28,116 nt of DNA from positions 1 to 28,116 of IMG/VR virus record IMGVR_UViG_3300027851_000104. One strand, 5' to 3'. This stretch comes from a virus. This document shows positions 13,427 through 20,653 of the stretch, in pieces; the stretch's first letter is position 1; each line of letters opens with the position of its first letter. The notes beneath the pieces are model-generated. The model ran no database searches. It saw only the letters and a list, made by a program, of their open reading frames with translations, and was not told where the DNA came from. The position numbers and the translations under genes were made by a program.

Positions 13427-13458
13427 AAAAAAGCCCGCCCGGTTTCCCGAGAGGGCTT
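13427..13458 (-). terminator. Intrinsic terminator downstream of the tail terminator gene
   Basis: On the minus strand AAGCCC pairs with GGGCTT (13458-13453 with 13436-13431), continuing after one mismatch with about five more pairs around a G-AAA loop, and is followed by a run of six T (shared with the stem end). It lies 27 bases after the stop of the gene at 13485 and upstream of the tail tube gene, so it would separate the two in the absence of antitermination. Confidence 0.75.
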
Positions 13459-13484
13459 GCTTGTTTGGCTTTCGCCTTGTCTTG

Positions 13485-13841
13485 TTATCTGGTGGACCAG
13501 ATAGAAAAATCTTGCTGGCTCGAATACAGGCCGGTGTCGGGCTCGTAGCCCGAGATCCGCGCCCCGATGGGCTCAGCCTGGAAGCCAGCGGCGCCCACGA
13601 TCGCGTCGGCCACCAACTTGGACAAGTCGCGCGCAGCCAGGCGCGTGGTGGCCCAGCAGGCGATCTGCATGCGGCCGTTTTCCTTGTCGGGCAGCGCGCC
13701 TTCGGTGTAGGCAAAAGCCGAGCCGCCCACCTGCTGGTAGACGATGCGCGGCAGCGCGCTGCCCTCTGGCGCCACGTCGGGGTACACCCGGCCCGACACC
13801 AGGGAGGTCAGCACGGTGAAGACGATGGCTTCGGCGCTCAT
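13485..13841 (-). CDS. Tail terminator / completion protein (DUF3168)
   Basis: A 118-residue protein of the DUF3168 / SPP1 gp17-like family. The N-terminal helix (SAEAIVFTVLTSLVSGRVYP), the strand pair with PRIVYQQVGG and the strand RMQIACWATTRLAARDLSKLV, then the C-terminal beta part with YEPDTGLYSSQQDFSIW follow the family order. These proteins cap the completed tail tube and join it to the head. It begins in an ATGA overlap with the gp10-like gene and is followed by two terminator-like hairpins. Confidence 0.87.
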   Translation of the reverse strand: MSAEAIVFTVLTSLVSGRVYPDVAPEGSALPRIVYQQVGGSAFAYTEGALPDKENGRMQIACWATTRLAARDLSKLVADAIVGAAGFQAEPIGARISGYEPDTGLYSSQQDFSIWSTR

Positions 13842-14266
13842 GTGGTGGCTTTCTTCACTTCGGCCACCATGCGGGCGTTGGCGGCCTGCAGGGCGCGGCG
13901 CTGTGCGGCGTCATAGGCGGGGCGCAGGAATGGGCGGGCGGGTGTCTTGCTGGTGCCGAATTCGACGAACCGGGCATAAAAGGCGTCGCGCTTGTTCCAC
14001 GACACGCGGTAAGACGCGCGGCCCTGGCCAGACTCTTTGTCCATGAACGCCTGGTAGATCGCGGCGCGCAGGTTGCCGGGCTGGTAGGTCTGCTTTTTTC
14101 CCTTGGTGCTGTGCACCTTGGTTCCCACCGGTGCGCGCTGGCGCACTTCGTCGTAAAACACCTGGGCGCCGGCCTGGGCGGCGGGGCGCACGGCGGCATC
14201 GGCGGCCTGGGTGATCTTGTCAAGCTTGGCGGCCAGGGCGCTGAAGTTGAAGTCGACGGTGATCAT
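13838..14266 (-). CDS. HK97 gp10-family head-tail joining protein
   Basis: I take ATG 14266, which overlaps the upstream stop as ATGA, giving 142 residues; a longer start at 14299 would run into the previous gene. The N-terminal part (DFNFSALAAKLDKITQAADA) and the helix AQAGAQVFYDEVRQRAPVGT, followed by a basic loop and a C-terminal FVEFGTSKTPARPFLRPAYD, are diagnostic of HK97 gp10-like proteins. They act at the head-tail interface or tail neck. The order connector, head closure, gp10-like, DUF3168, tail tube is the standard HK97-type arrangement. Confidence 0.92.
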   Translation of the reverse strand: MITVDFNFSALAAKLDKITQAADAAVRPAAQAGAQVFYDEVRQRAPVGTKVHSTKGKKQTYQPGNLRAAIYQAFMDKESGQGRASYRVSWNKRDAFYARFVEFGTSKTPARPFLRPAYDAAQRRALQAANARMVAEVKKATT

Positions 14267-14601
14267 GCCGGCACCACCTGGCACACCAGATCGGTCCACT
14301 GCCGGCCTGCTTCGTCGGGCAGCACGGCCGAGATTTCGTACACCGTGGCGCCGTGCACCACGCGCATGCCCGCGTTGACGCCGGCCCGGTAGCGGATGCG
14401 GATGGACACTTGCACGATGGAGACCGGCTGGTCAGCGCGCAGGGCCTGCAGGCCGCTCTGGTTGCGGATGCTGGCCCATACCTGCACCACATCGGCCCAT
14501 GCGCCCACGGGCTGGCCCAGCGCGTCTGCGCCGGCAGCGCGGCTCTGCAGCGACACCAGCCGGTTGAGCTGGCCGGGGTCGAAATAGCGGGCGGTTGACA
14601 T
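14263..14601 (-). CDS. Phage head closure protein (SPP1 gp16-like head-tail adaptor)
   Basis: A 112-residue protein with the head-tail joining family pattern: an N-terminal PGQLNRLVSLQ, then DALGQPVGAWADVVQVWASI, IVQVSIRIRYRAGVNAGMRV and VYEISAVLPDEAGRQWTDL. In characterised phages such proteins close the portal channel below the connector ring and receive the tail. It starts three bases after the stop of the connector gene and ends in an ATGA overlap with the gp10-like gene. Confidence 0.92.
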   Translation of the reverse strand: MSTARYFDPGQLNRLVSLQSRAAGADALGQPVGAWADVVQVWASIRNQSGLQALRADQPVSIVQVSIRIRYRAGVNAGMRVVHGATVYEISAVLPDEAGRQWTDLVCQVVPA

Positions 14602-14604
14602 TGA

Positions 14605-15213
14605 TCAGACACCGAGCAGGCGGTAAGGGTCGAGCAGGTGGTCAACGAAGGCGCTGCGCACCAGCGGGCGCTCGGCGCTGGCGCCGCGCGTTTCGTACAT
14701 CTCGCCCACGGCGAGCAGAATCCACTGGCGCAGCGGCAGCGGCACACTGGCGGCCGTGGCGCCGTAGCCGGCGGTGAAAGCGATACGCACGGCATCCAGC
14801 GCGCCGGCCTGCGTGGCGGGCCACAGCACGGTGGGCGCCGGGCTCAGAAGCGCCGGGGCCATGTGCACGTGCAGCTTGTAGGCGGCGGCGTCCAGCGTCT
14901 GCAGGGCGCCCGCGGCGTCGAGGTATTGCACCGACTGCACCGCGATGGCGGGCGCCAGGCGCAGGCACACCGAGGCCAGCGGGTTGCGATCGGTGGCGGC
15001 CGGAAAGGCCGGCAGCGTGAGCAGCCAGGGCGTGGTGATCAGGCAGCGCTCGGTGCGGTCTTCGCAGGCCTGGCGGGCGACGGTGATCAAGGTGGTGATG
15101 TAGGCATCGTTCGCTCCGCTGTCAGCCGTCTCGCGCAGGTGCACCAGGGCATCGGCCAGCGTGACGGGCTCAATCGATGGCTGCGCGGTGCGGCGGGGGA
15201 AGGCGGCGTTCAT
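14605..15213 (-). CDS. Head-tail connector, phiE125 gp8 family
   Basis: A 202-residue protein with the connector (gp6-like) pattern: SIEPVTLADALVHLRETADS and a helix ITTLITVARQACEDRTERCL, a central strand-rich part (QSVQYLDAAGALQTLDAAAY), then RIAFTAGYGATAASVPLPLR and a C-terminal helix with VGEMYETRG and LLDPYRLLGV. The family is typical of Burkholderia phage phiE125 and relatives, where it forms the adaptor ring under the portal. An intrinsic terminator lies 33 bases before its start and no strong Shine-Dalgarno sequence is seen. Confidence 0.9.
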   Translation of the reverse strand: MNAAFPRRTAQPSIEPVTLADALVHLRETADSGANDAYITTLITVARQACEDRTERCLITTPWLLTLPAFPAATDRNPLASVCLRLAPAIAVQSVQYLDAAGALQTLDAAAYKLHVHMAPALLSPAPTVLWPATQAGALDAVRIAFTAGYGATAASVPLPLRQWILLAVGEMYETRGASAERPLVRSAFVDHLLDPYRLLGV

Positions 15214-15245
15214 GGTGTGGTCAGTTCTTTCGATAGCTCAGAATG

Positions 15246-15268
15246 CAAAAACCCGCACAAGGCGGGTT
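15246..15268 (-). terminator. Intrinsic terminator between the SGNH protein and connector genes
   Basis: On the minus strand AACCCGC-CTTGT-GCGGGTT forms a 7-pair stem followed by TTT (five T in all, counting the stem end). It lies about 105 bases after the stop of the lectin/SGNH gene and 33 bases before the connector start. The 100 bases between that stop and the hairpin contain no recognisable gene. Confidence 0.75.
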
Positions 15269-15371
15269 CTTTGAGTGGGGGCAGTGACTCTATTGCTGGG
15301 TCAGCACGTCACGCCCGATCTGGCGGGGATGAAAGCCATCGCGGCAGGGCTTCGGTGCGGGGTGGTGGTTG

Positions 15372-16979
15372 TCACAGGAACGGCGTTACAGCAGCGTGCG
15401 CGATGGAAGCCACGACCGCGTACCCGGCATCCTTCAGGTGCGTTTCGTCCGCATCAAAATACGTTGCGTTGGTGAAGTCTTGCAACCTAGCGTCGGCAGC
15501 AAAGTCAGCAATTCCGTGCGCGAACTCTGTGTATCGAGCACGGACAAGCGCATTCACCTGATCTGTGAGAGCGGCATTTTTCGCATCGTTTCCAGAGTCG
15601 CCGCGATAAAGGCAAGTCCCGACAATGACTTTCGCCCCGTTGCCCGACTTCATCAAGCAGGCTTTTTTGATTGATTCAAATGCTTTGAGTGGGGAGCCTG
15701 TTGCTCCCAGCGTGTTGGTCAACTCCCAGACAAGATGTACAGCTTTTGAGTGATCGGCAAACGTCCCAGAAAATGCCGGAGTTCCACTGATTATCTGGTC
15801 AGTTGTTCTGCCGGGGTATGCATCGGTACGTACATGCGCCGATGAGCCAAGAAGCGCCTGTAGCTGACCGGGATAGTTTGTACCCGTTGATAGAAGTATC
15901 TGCGTTGCTCCGCCAGTTGAGCCATTACCCGATGTAAGAGAATTCCCTGGTGCAACAACCATTTTCACAGAACGCCACTTTTCACTAAGGTATCGAAGCA
16001 CTTGCCGAACCTCGGCGCGGGTCAACTCACGGCTGTACAAAATCACTTCGGACATTGCCCCGGGCCAATCGAAATTTGTCGTTCCGGTAAGCCCACCCAC
16101 AAATACAGCACCGTTTGTAAAGGCGATGGAGCCGCCAGTTCCTGTAAATTCGTCCGTGGATATTGAGCAGCCAATGCCTTTGCCAAATCCATCTGTCACC
16201 GCTCGTACTTTGTCAACGCCGACGCTGAAATAATCAATACCATCGCGGGCTGGCGTCTCACCGCCAGCCAGTCCTGTTCCAAGCCCTGTAATGCCTGCCA
16301 GCGTCAAATCTCTAACGCCAGTGGTTCCGACGTTTCCGTGCCAGCAACTTGCTGTGCTGATAGATACTTTGATTTTTAGGGCTGAATGAAGCGACGCACC
16401 GACCTTTGAAACGCAGAACATCGTCATGGCGTTGCCATACCCAGCCGACACGAACGCAGGAGTCACCATCTTCCCAGTAACGCCGGGTCCTCCGCCGTAC
16501 CCACCAGTTGGAAGATACACGGGCGACCCACTGCTTACGGTTGCGTGTCTTGCATTTCCGCTGTTGTCAAGCCAGGTTGTGACAGCCTGACCATCTGTTG
16601 GCGTCTCCCAAGCAGCCGTCACGGGGCCTTGCGTAGCATCAAGCCACAACTGACACCCGCTTAAATCGAGTGGGGAAAACACACTGTCGTTGATCGACGG
16701 GAGACCGGTATCTGGCGAACGAGCCAGGTATTCATCTGCACCAATACCAGCTAGCACGCTGGCACGCTGCGCAGGGGTCGGAGCAGCTCCGCCGATCTGC
16801 ATTGCGCCGGTGGTGGGGTCGAGTTCCAGGTTGTTGGCTTCCGGGTTGCTGGGCCCGCCATCCATGTAGGGCGTGTAGTACCGCGCCACGCCAAGCCCGA
16901 CCAGGCGGGTTTCTTCGGCATCGGCCAGGGTCTGGATGCCGCTGTACCCGTTCCAGGGGTAGTTGAACTGGATGGTCAT
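15372..16979 (-). CDS. Lectin-like plus SGNH/GDSL hydrolase protein encoded among head genes
   Basis: Starting at ATG 16979 (ATGA overlap with the upstream gene) this is 535 residues. Residues 1-100 are a phage-type leader (FNYPWNGYSGIQTLADAEE, YYTPYMDGGP) that may attach to the virion. About 105-335 look like a concanavalin/LamG jelly roll (LSGCQLWLDATQGP, WLDNSGNARHATVS, EVILYSRELTRAEVRQVLRY). About 338-535 look like an SGNH hydrolase: nucleophile Ser347 in PGNSLT, Gly390 in YPGRTT, Asn422 in LTNTLG, and Asp511/His514 in DADETHL. The enzyme could remove acyl groups from host surface glycans. It lies between the capsid and connector genes, and the part after about residue 85 is much lower in GC. 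Substrate and location in the virion are inference. Confidence 0.85.
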   Translation of the reverse strand: MTIQFNYPWNGYSGIQTLADAEETRLVGLGVARYYTPYMDGGPSNPEANNLELDPTTGAMQIGGAAPTPAQRASVLAGIGADEYLARSPDTGLPSINDSVFSPLDLSGCQLWLDATQGPVTAAWETPTDGQAVTTWLDNSGNARHATVSSGSPVYLPTGGYGGGPGVTGKMVTPAFVSAGYGNAMTMFCVSKVGASLHSALKIKVSISTASCWHGNVGTTGVRDLTLAGITGLGTGLAGGETPARDGIDYFSVGVDKVRAVTDGFGKGIGCSISTDEFTGTGGSIAFTNGAVFVGGLTGTTNFDWPGAMSEVILYSRELTRAEVRQVLRYLSEKWRSVKMVVAPGNSLTSGNGSTGGATQILLSTGTNYPGQLQALLGSSAHVRTDAYPGRTTDQIISGTPAFSGTFADHSKAVHLVWELTNTLGATGSPLKAFESIKKACLMKSGNGAKVIVGTCLYRGDSGNDAKNAALTDQVNALVRARYTEFAHGIADFAADARLQDFTNATYFDADETHLKDAGYAVVASIAHAAVTPFL

Positions 16980-17245
16980 GGTGCGGCGTCCTTGGCGTTG
17001 GTCTTGGTCTTGCGGGTGGTCTTGGCGACGCTGGCGGCGGGCGCTGGCTCGGTGCCCGCTGGCGGCCACGGCGGGGCGGCGGCGGTCGCCTTCTTGGCGC
17101 TGACTGGAAGGTATTGCGCGCACTGGGCTTCGTGCACCAGGTGGGCGGCCAGTTCGTCGGGAATGTTGCGGGCCACGTCGCCAGGCGCAAAGCTTCCGAT
17201 GGCGTTGCAACTGCCGCTGGCGGTGAATTTGATGCTCTTGGCCAT
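16976..17245 (-). CDS. Small head protein, unknown function
   Basis: ATG 17245 has AAGGA upstream and is preferred over the longer start at 17287, which would overlap a hairpin. The 89-residue product begins with a strand-rich part (KSIKFTASGSCNAIGSFAPGD), then a helix with IPDELAAHLVHEAQCAQYL, and ends in a Pro/Ala/Lys-rich basic tail. Small proteins of this kind directly after the major capsid gene are often head decoration or connector-associated proteins. It overlaps the SGNH gene by ATGA. The family is not recognised with confidence. Confidence 0.75.
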   Translation of the reverse strand: MAKSIKFTASGSCNAIGSFAPGDVARNIPDELAAHLVHEAQCAQYLPVSAKKATAAAPPWPPAGTEPAPAASVAKTTRKTKTNAKDAAP

Positions 17246-17293
17246 GGTGGTGTGGTTCCTTCTCGTGGCGTCCAGGGCGGGCGCCATGAGAAA

Positions 17294-17311
17294 GAGGCCC
17301 CGGGGGGCCTC
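17294..17311 (-). terminator. GC-rich hairpin after the major capsid gene
   Basis: GAGGCCCC and GGGGCCTC form a perfect inverted repeat with only two central bases, so the real stem is probably 6-7 pairs. On the minus strand it is followed by TTTCTC, a poor T-run. It lies 19 bases past the capsid stop and could be a weak terminator or an mRNA-stabilising structure. Confidence 0.5.
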
Positions 17312-17330
17312 GATCTGTTGCCGGGGTTGA

Positions 17331-18641
17331 TCAGGCCGGGGTGAGGTCTCCGCCGCGGATGGCGGCGGGCACTTCGCTGGCCAGCGCCAGGCGGCGCTCG
17401 GCGCGCAGGGTGATCAGGTTCTTGGTGAAGTTGTCACCGTCGCTGTCGCTCATTTCCACGATCACGCCTTCGCGGTTGTGGATGGTGCCGGCGTTGGTGA
17501 AGTCGCCCACGGCGAAGGTGTCGGCCGTCATGCCAGACGACTCGACCACGCGGCGGCCAAACAGCACCGGGCGGCCCATTTCGTCGTAGCGGAAGGGCAC
17601 GATGTTGGCCGAGCCGGCGGTGAAGATGTCGATCTCGACGGTGGCCCAGTCGGCGGGGTTGAACACGATGGCGGTCGGGTTGTAGCCCGCGGCCACCATG
17701 TCGCCGATGATCTTGCGGATCAGCACCAGCTTTTTCAGCACGGCGCCGAGGGAGGCGTCGGCGTAGCCGTGGGCGGTGTAGTTGCCGGCGTCCATGAAGC
17801 CGCTGATGTTGGGTGCCACGCCGTCGCCCACGGCGAGCTGGGTCTCGACGCGGCGGTCCACGCCGTATCGCATGCGCTGGTTCACGTAGGCGGCCAGGGC
17901 GGGCGCGTCTGCGGCGAGCTGGCGGCTGATCTTGATCCAGTGGGCCACAGTGCTGACGGGCATGTTCACCAGCGTCCAGGTGAGCGCGCTTTCGGCCTTG
18001 GCGGCGCCTTCAGAGGCTTCTGCAGCGCTGTTGGTGAACACGTTTTCGCGCGTGAACTCGATGGCGTTGCTGGAGGTGGGCACCGAGTTGTAGAGGCTTT
18101 CCAGCGTGAGCGGCTGGAAGGCGCCGGGCACGATGCCGGGCTTGCGGTCGGGGGCGACGTTGGTGTCAGACCCCACCAGGGTGTTCTTCACTTCGAAGCC
18201 GACCGAGCCGACGCGGATGCGCTGGCCCAGGGCCGACACGGCGCCCTTGAAGGCTTCGGAGGCCACGAACTGGTCGCCCCAGCGCTGGCTCTTGGGTTCT
18301 TCGGTCTTGGGCGTCAGGCCCTTCTGCTCAAGGGTGAGCATGCGGTCGGCCAGCTCGCGCTGCTGCGTGCCGATGGCTTCCAGAGCGGTCTTGGTGTCGG
18401 TGGAGACTTTGCCCAGCGTGGCGAGTTCGCCGTCGGCCTTGTCGGACATGGCTTTGAGCTTGGCTTCGATGCCGTCCATGGACTTCATGAGCAACTCGAT
18501 GTTGCCCATGCCGACGGCCAGGGCGAGGCCAAGCTCGGGGGACACGAAGGCCTGCAGGTCGACGCCCATGGCTTGGGCGGACATGGCGGCAAGGCCGATG
18601 ATGGCGGCGAAGGCCAGGCGGAAGATGGATTGCGATTTCAT
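17331..18641 (-). CDS. Major capsid protein, HK97 family
   Basis: A 436-residue HK97-fold capsid protein. After an unusual hydrophobic leader, residues about 45-115 form a coiled-coil scaffolding (delta) region (ELLMKSMDGIEAKLKAMSDK). The shell domain follows: NSAAEASEGAAKAESALTW, then MPVSTVAHWIKISRQLAADA, AGYNPTAIVFNPADWATVEI, GRPVLFGRRVVESSGM, and RAERRLALASEVPAAIRGGD at the end, all familiar HK97 patterns. The upstream protease should remove the delta region. Residues 1-24 look like a Sec signal peptide (basic start, hydrophobic core, A-Q-A end), which is odd for a virion protein. ATG 18641 has a strong AAGGA, so the leader is probably translated. Confidence 0.95.
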   Translation of the reverse strand: MKSQSIFRLAFAAIIGLAAMSAQAMGVDLQAFVSPELGLALAVGMGNIELLMKSMDGIEAKLKAMSDKADGELATLGKVSTDTKTALEAIGTQQRELADRMLTLEQKGLTPKTEEPKSQRWGDQFVASEAFKGAVSALGQRIRVGSVGFEVKNTLVGSDTNVAPDRKPGIVPGAFQPLTLESLYNSVPTSSNAIEFTRENVFTNSAAEASEGAAKAESALTWTLVNMPVSTVAHWIKISRQLAADAPALAAYVNQRMRYGVDRRVETQLAVGDGVAPNISGFMDAGNYTAHGYADASLGAVLKKLVLIRKIIGDMVAAGYNPTAIVFNPADWATVEIDIFTAGSANIVPFRYDEMGRPVLFGRRVVESSGMTADTFAVGDFTNAGTIHNREGVIVEMSDSDGDNFTKNLITLRAERRLALASEVPAAIRGGDLTPA

Positions 18642-18652
18642 TTCAGGGTCCT

Positions 18653-18678
18653 TAAAAAAGAAAACCGCCCGGAGGCGG
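18653..18678 (-). terminator. Intrinsic terminator directly upstream of the major capsid gene
   Basis: On the minus strand CCGCC-TCCG-GGCGG is followed by TTTTCTTTTTT and then at once by the AAGGA ribosome binding site of the capsid gene. It would end transcription coming from the protease gene, or could serve as a 5' hairpin protecting a processed capsid mRNA. Confidence 0.75.
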
Positions 18679-18703
18679 CAGATGGTTGGTGCGGGGTGCG
18701 GCG

Positions 18704-19399
18704 TTACACGCGGATCGAGGCCTTCATGCGCTCGAAGCGCGTGACAAGCTCGGCCAGTGCTTTCGCTTCAGTGTCTCCGTGGTCAGGCTCCCCCTGACCC
18801 AGAATCACCTTGGCGCGGGCCGTCAACGCAACGGCGGCCCCTTTGCTGAGGCCGCCTGCATCCCGCAGAAAGCTCTCAAAATCTCGGATGGTTTCGATGT
18901 GTTCGATGATCTCGGTCACATCGGCGCCCTTCATGCTGGTGGCGTCGGCTTTGGCGGCGGCATCGGCCGGCCAGACCACGGGGGACACTTCCATGAGGTT
19001 GCCCCACTTGCGGATCACGCGGCCGCTCTCTGTTTCGTCGTAGTCGCCGCGCTCGATGTAGCCGCCGATGGAGAGGCCGTCAATCGTGCCGTGTTTCATG
19101 GCGGCGCGCACGTCTTCGGCGATCCGCAGCGCGGGGGTGAGCTCGCCTTCGACGTAGAGGCCGTGGTCGTCTTCCTTGGCCACCAGCCACTTGCCCACGG
19201 GCATGTCCCACTGGTGGTTGTAGAACATCTTCGGCTTGCCGTTCTTGCGCAGGGTGGACTCGAAGGCGCCCTTGATGATGGTGTCGCCGTAGCTGTCAAC
19301 ACCGCCGAACACGCTGGCGTAGCCGGTGAACTTGCCGGTGTCTCCGTCCATCTTGAGATCGACAGCGGAGAGGGTGAGGGTTTTTTTCAGCAGCATCAT
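18704..19399 (-). CDS. Prohead maturation protease (caudoviral U35/S78 family)
   Basis: I start at ATG 19399, which overlaps the portal stop as ATGA (a second ATG follows at once); the longer frame upstream is antisense-like. The 231-residue product has the prohead protease pattern: FTGYASVFGGVDSYGDTIIKGAF, the catalytic His62 in YNHQWDMPVGKW, Ser110 in DGLSIGGY and a conserved Glu137 in LMEVSPVVWPA. The enzyme works inside the prohead, cutting the scaffold part of the capsid protein. The C-terminal 70 residues are helical and probably serve as a targeting tail. The order portal, protease, capsid is typical. Confidence 0.93.
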   Translation of the reverse strand: MMLLKKTLTLSAVDLKMDGDTGKFTGYASVFGGVDSYGDTIIKGAFESTLRKNGKPKMFYNHQWDMPVGKWLVAKEDDHGLYVEGELTPALRIAEDVRAAMKHGTIDGLSIGGYIERGDYDETESGRVIRKWGNLMEVSPVVWPADAAAKADATSMKGADVTEIIEHIETIRDFESFLRDAGGLSKGAAVALTARAKVILGQGEPDHGDTEAKALAELVTRFERMKASIRV

Positions 19400-20640
19400 G
19401 CGGCTCCGGTTGGGGTGGCGGCGGCGGGGTTCTGGGCGGACTTGCCGATCTGGGTGATGGGGATCATCTGGGCTTGCACCATGAGCTGGTCGCCGCCGGG
19501 CATGGGCGGCTCGTTTTCGAGCTGGCGGCATTCGTTGTGCGTCTTCAGACCGTTGTTGACGGCGACGGCGTACACGGCGTATCGGTCTTTGATGTTGCCT
19601 CGCAGCAGGGCGTCGTGGCTGAACTCTGCCGTCATGCTGGCGCGTTGCCGGCCGTTGAGCACGCGTTTTCGAACGGCCTGGTCGATGTTCACGAGCATGG
19701 GCCGCACGCTGAGCTTGTGCCAGCCGTCCACGATCTGCTCGATGCCGCTGCCCCAGGTGGTGACGTTGGCGTGGTGCGCGAGCACAGGCGGCACGTCGAA
19801 CCAGCGGCAGATCTCTTCAATGGTGAATTTGCGGGTTTCCAGCAGCTGCTGCTGCTCGGGCGTGAAGCTCAGCGCCTGGTACTTCATGTTGGCTTCGAGG
19901 ATGTACAGCCGGTCGGTGCTGCCCTGGGTGAGCTCGCCCATGTTGGCGCGCAGCTTGGTGCGCTGCTCGGTGGTCAGCAGCTTGTCGACCATCAGGATGC
20001 CGGTGGGCTTGCCGCCGTTTGCGAAGGTGTCGTTGGCTTCCTTCTGCGCGTTACCGGCTTCGCTGACGGTGGCCGACATGTAGTCGAGCTTGGGCAGGCC
20101 GGTGGTGCCGTTGCCCAGGTTCTTGATGTGCAGCACGTTGTATTCGTGCAAGACGGCGATGTCCTGGCCGATGCGGTACTCGTAGATGCCGGTGCCGTCG
20201 TCCAGGATGGTATGCCGCACCTGGTCGGCCGGCATAGGAAAGAGTGAGACGGCTTCGTCTTGCCCGTTGCGGTCGATGCGGGCGTAAGCGTTGCCGCGCA
20301 GGTCGTGGTTCATCATCATCGCGCGCCAGAACTCGAACGGCGTCATGCGGGCGTTCGGGCTGTCGTGCAGCAGCTGGTAAAGCTGGGTGCCGCGAGCCAG
20401 TGTCTTCTGGCCGTCGTTCTGCAGCGCGTAGACGAACTGCGGCAGGCTGGCCACCACATTGGCGCGGCGCTCGATGCAGTTCCACACCGCGCTGATCTGC
20501 ATGGCGCTGTCAACGTGGGGCGTGCCGACGCCAGGCACCAGCGCACCGGTGGGCAGCGCGGACTGCTCGCCCTTGCCTTCAGCAAGCGCATTGCCCCCGC
20601 CCCAGCGGAACCAGCTTCGCAGGGTGGTGAGAAATGCCAT
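19396..20640 (-). CDS. Portal protein, HK97 family
   Basis: A 414-residue portal subunit with hallmark stretches HVDSAMQISAVWNCIERRAN, NHDLRGNAYARIDRNGQ, IYEYRIGQDIAVLHEYNVLHI, FTIEEICRWFDVPPVLAHH and RYAVYAVAVNNGLKTHNECR. Portals form the ring through which DNA enters and leaves the head and onto which terminase docks. It starts 13 bases after the large terminase stop; the Shine-Dalgarno is weak. Its stop overlaps the protease start. Length and motif order are normal for the family. Confidence 0.96.
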   Translation of the reverse strand: MAFLTTLRSWFRWGGGNALAEGKGEQSALPTGALVPGVGTPHVDSAMQISAVWNCIERRANVVASLPQFVYALQNDGQKTLARGTQLYQLLHDSPNARMTPFEFWRAMMMNHDLRGNAYARIDRNGQDEAVSLFPMPADQVRHTILDDGTGIYEYRIGQDIAVLHEYNVLHIKNLGNGTTGLPKLDYMSATVSEAGNAQKEANDTFANGGKPTGILMVDKLLTTEQRTKLRANMGELTQGSTDRLYILEANMKYQALSFTPEQQQLLETRKFTIEEICRWFDVPPVLAHHANVTTWGSGIEQIVDGWHKLSVRPMLVNIDQAVRKRVLNGRQRASMTAEFSHDALLRGNIKDRYAVYAVAVNNGLKTHNECRQLENEPPMPGGDQLMVQAQMIPITQIGKSAQNPAAATPTGAA

Positions 20641-20653
20641 GTTGTTTCTGTGC

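Noticed and set aside
15271-15371. Possible remnant of an older gene end downstream of the SGNH gene
   Set aside because: One frame on the minus strand reads somewhat like a protein tail (GFHPRQIGRDVLTQQ), but it is too short and without a start to call a pseudogene.
17478-18797. Plus-strand open frame of 439 codons opposite the capsid gene
   Set aside because: Antisense to the HK97 capsid gene with His/Gly/Val-rich composition typical of a shadow frame.
18686-20083. Plus-strand open frame of 465 codons opposite portal and protease genes
   Set aside because: It crosses the boundary of two real genes on the other strand and shows no family pattern.
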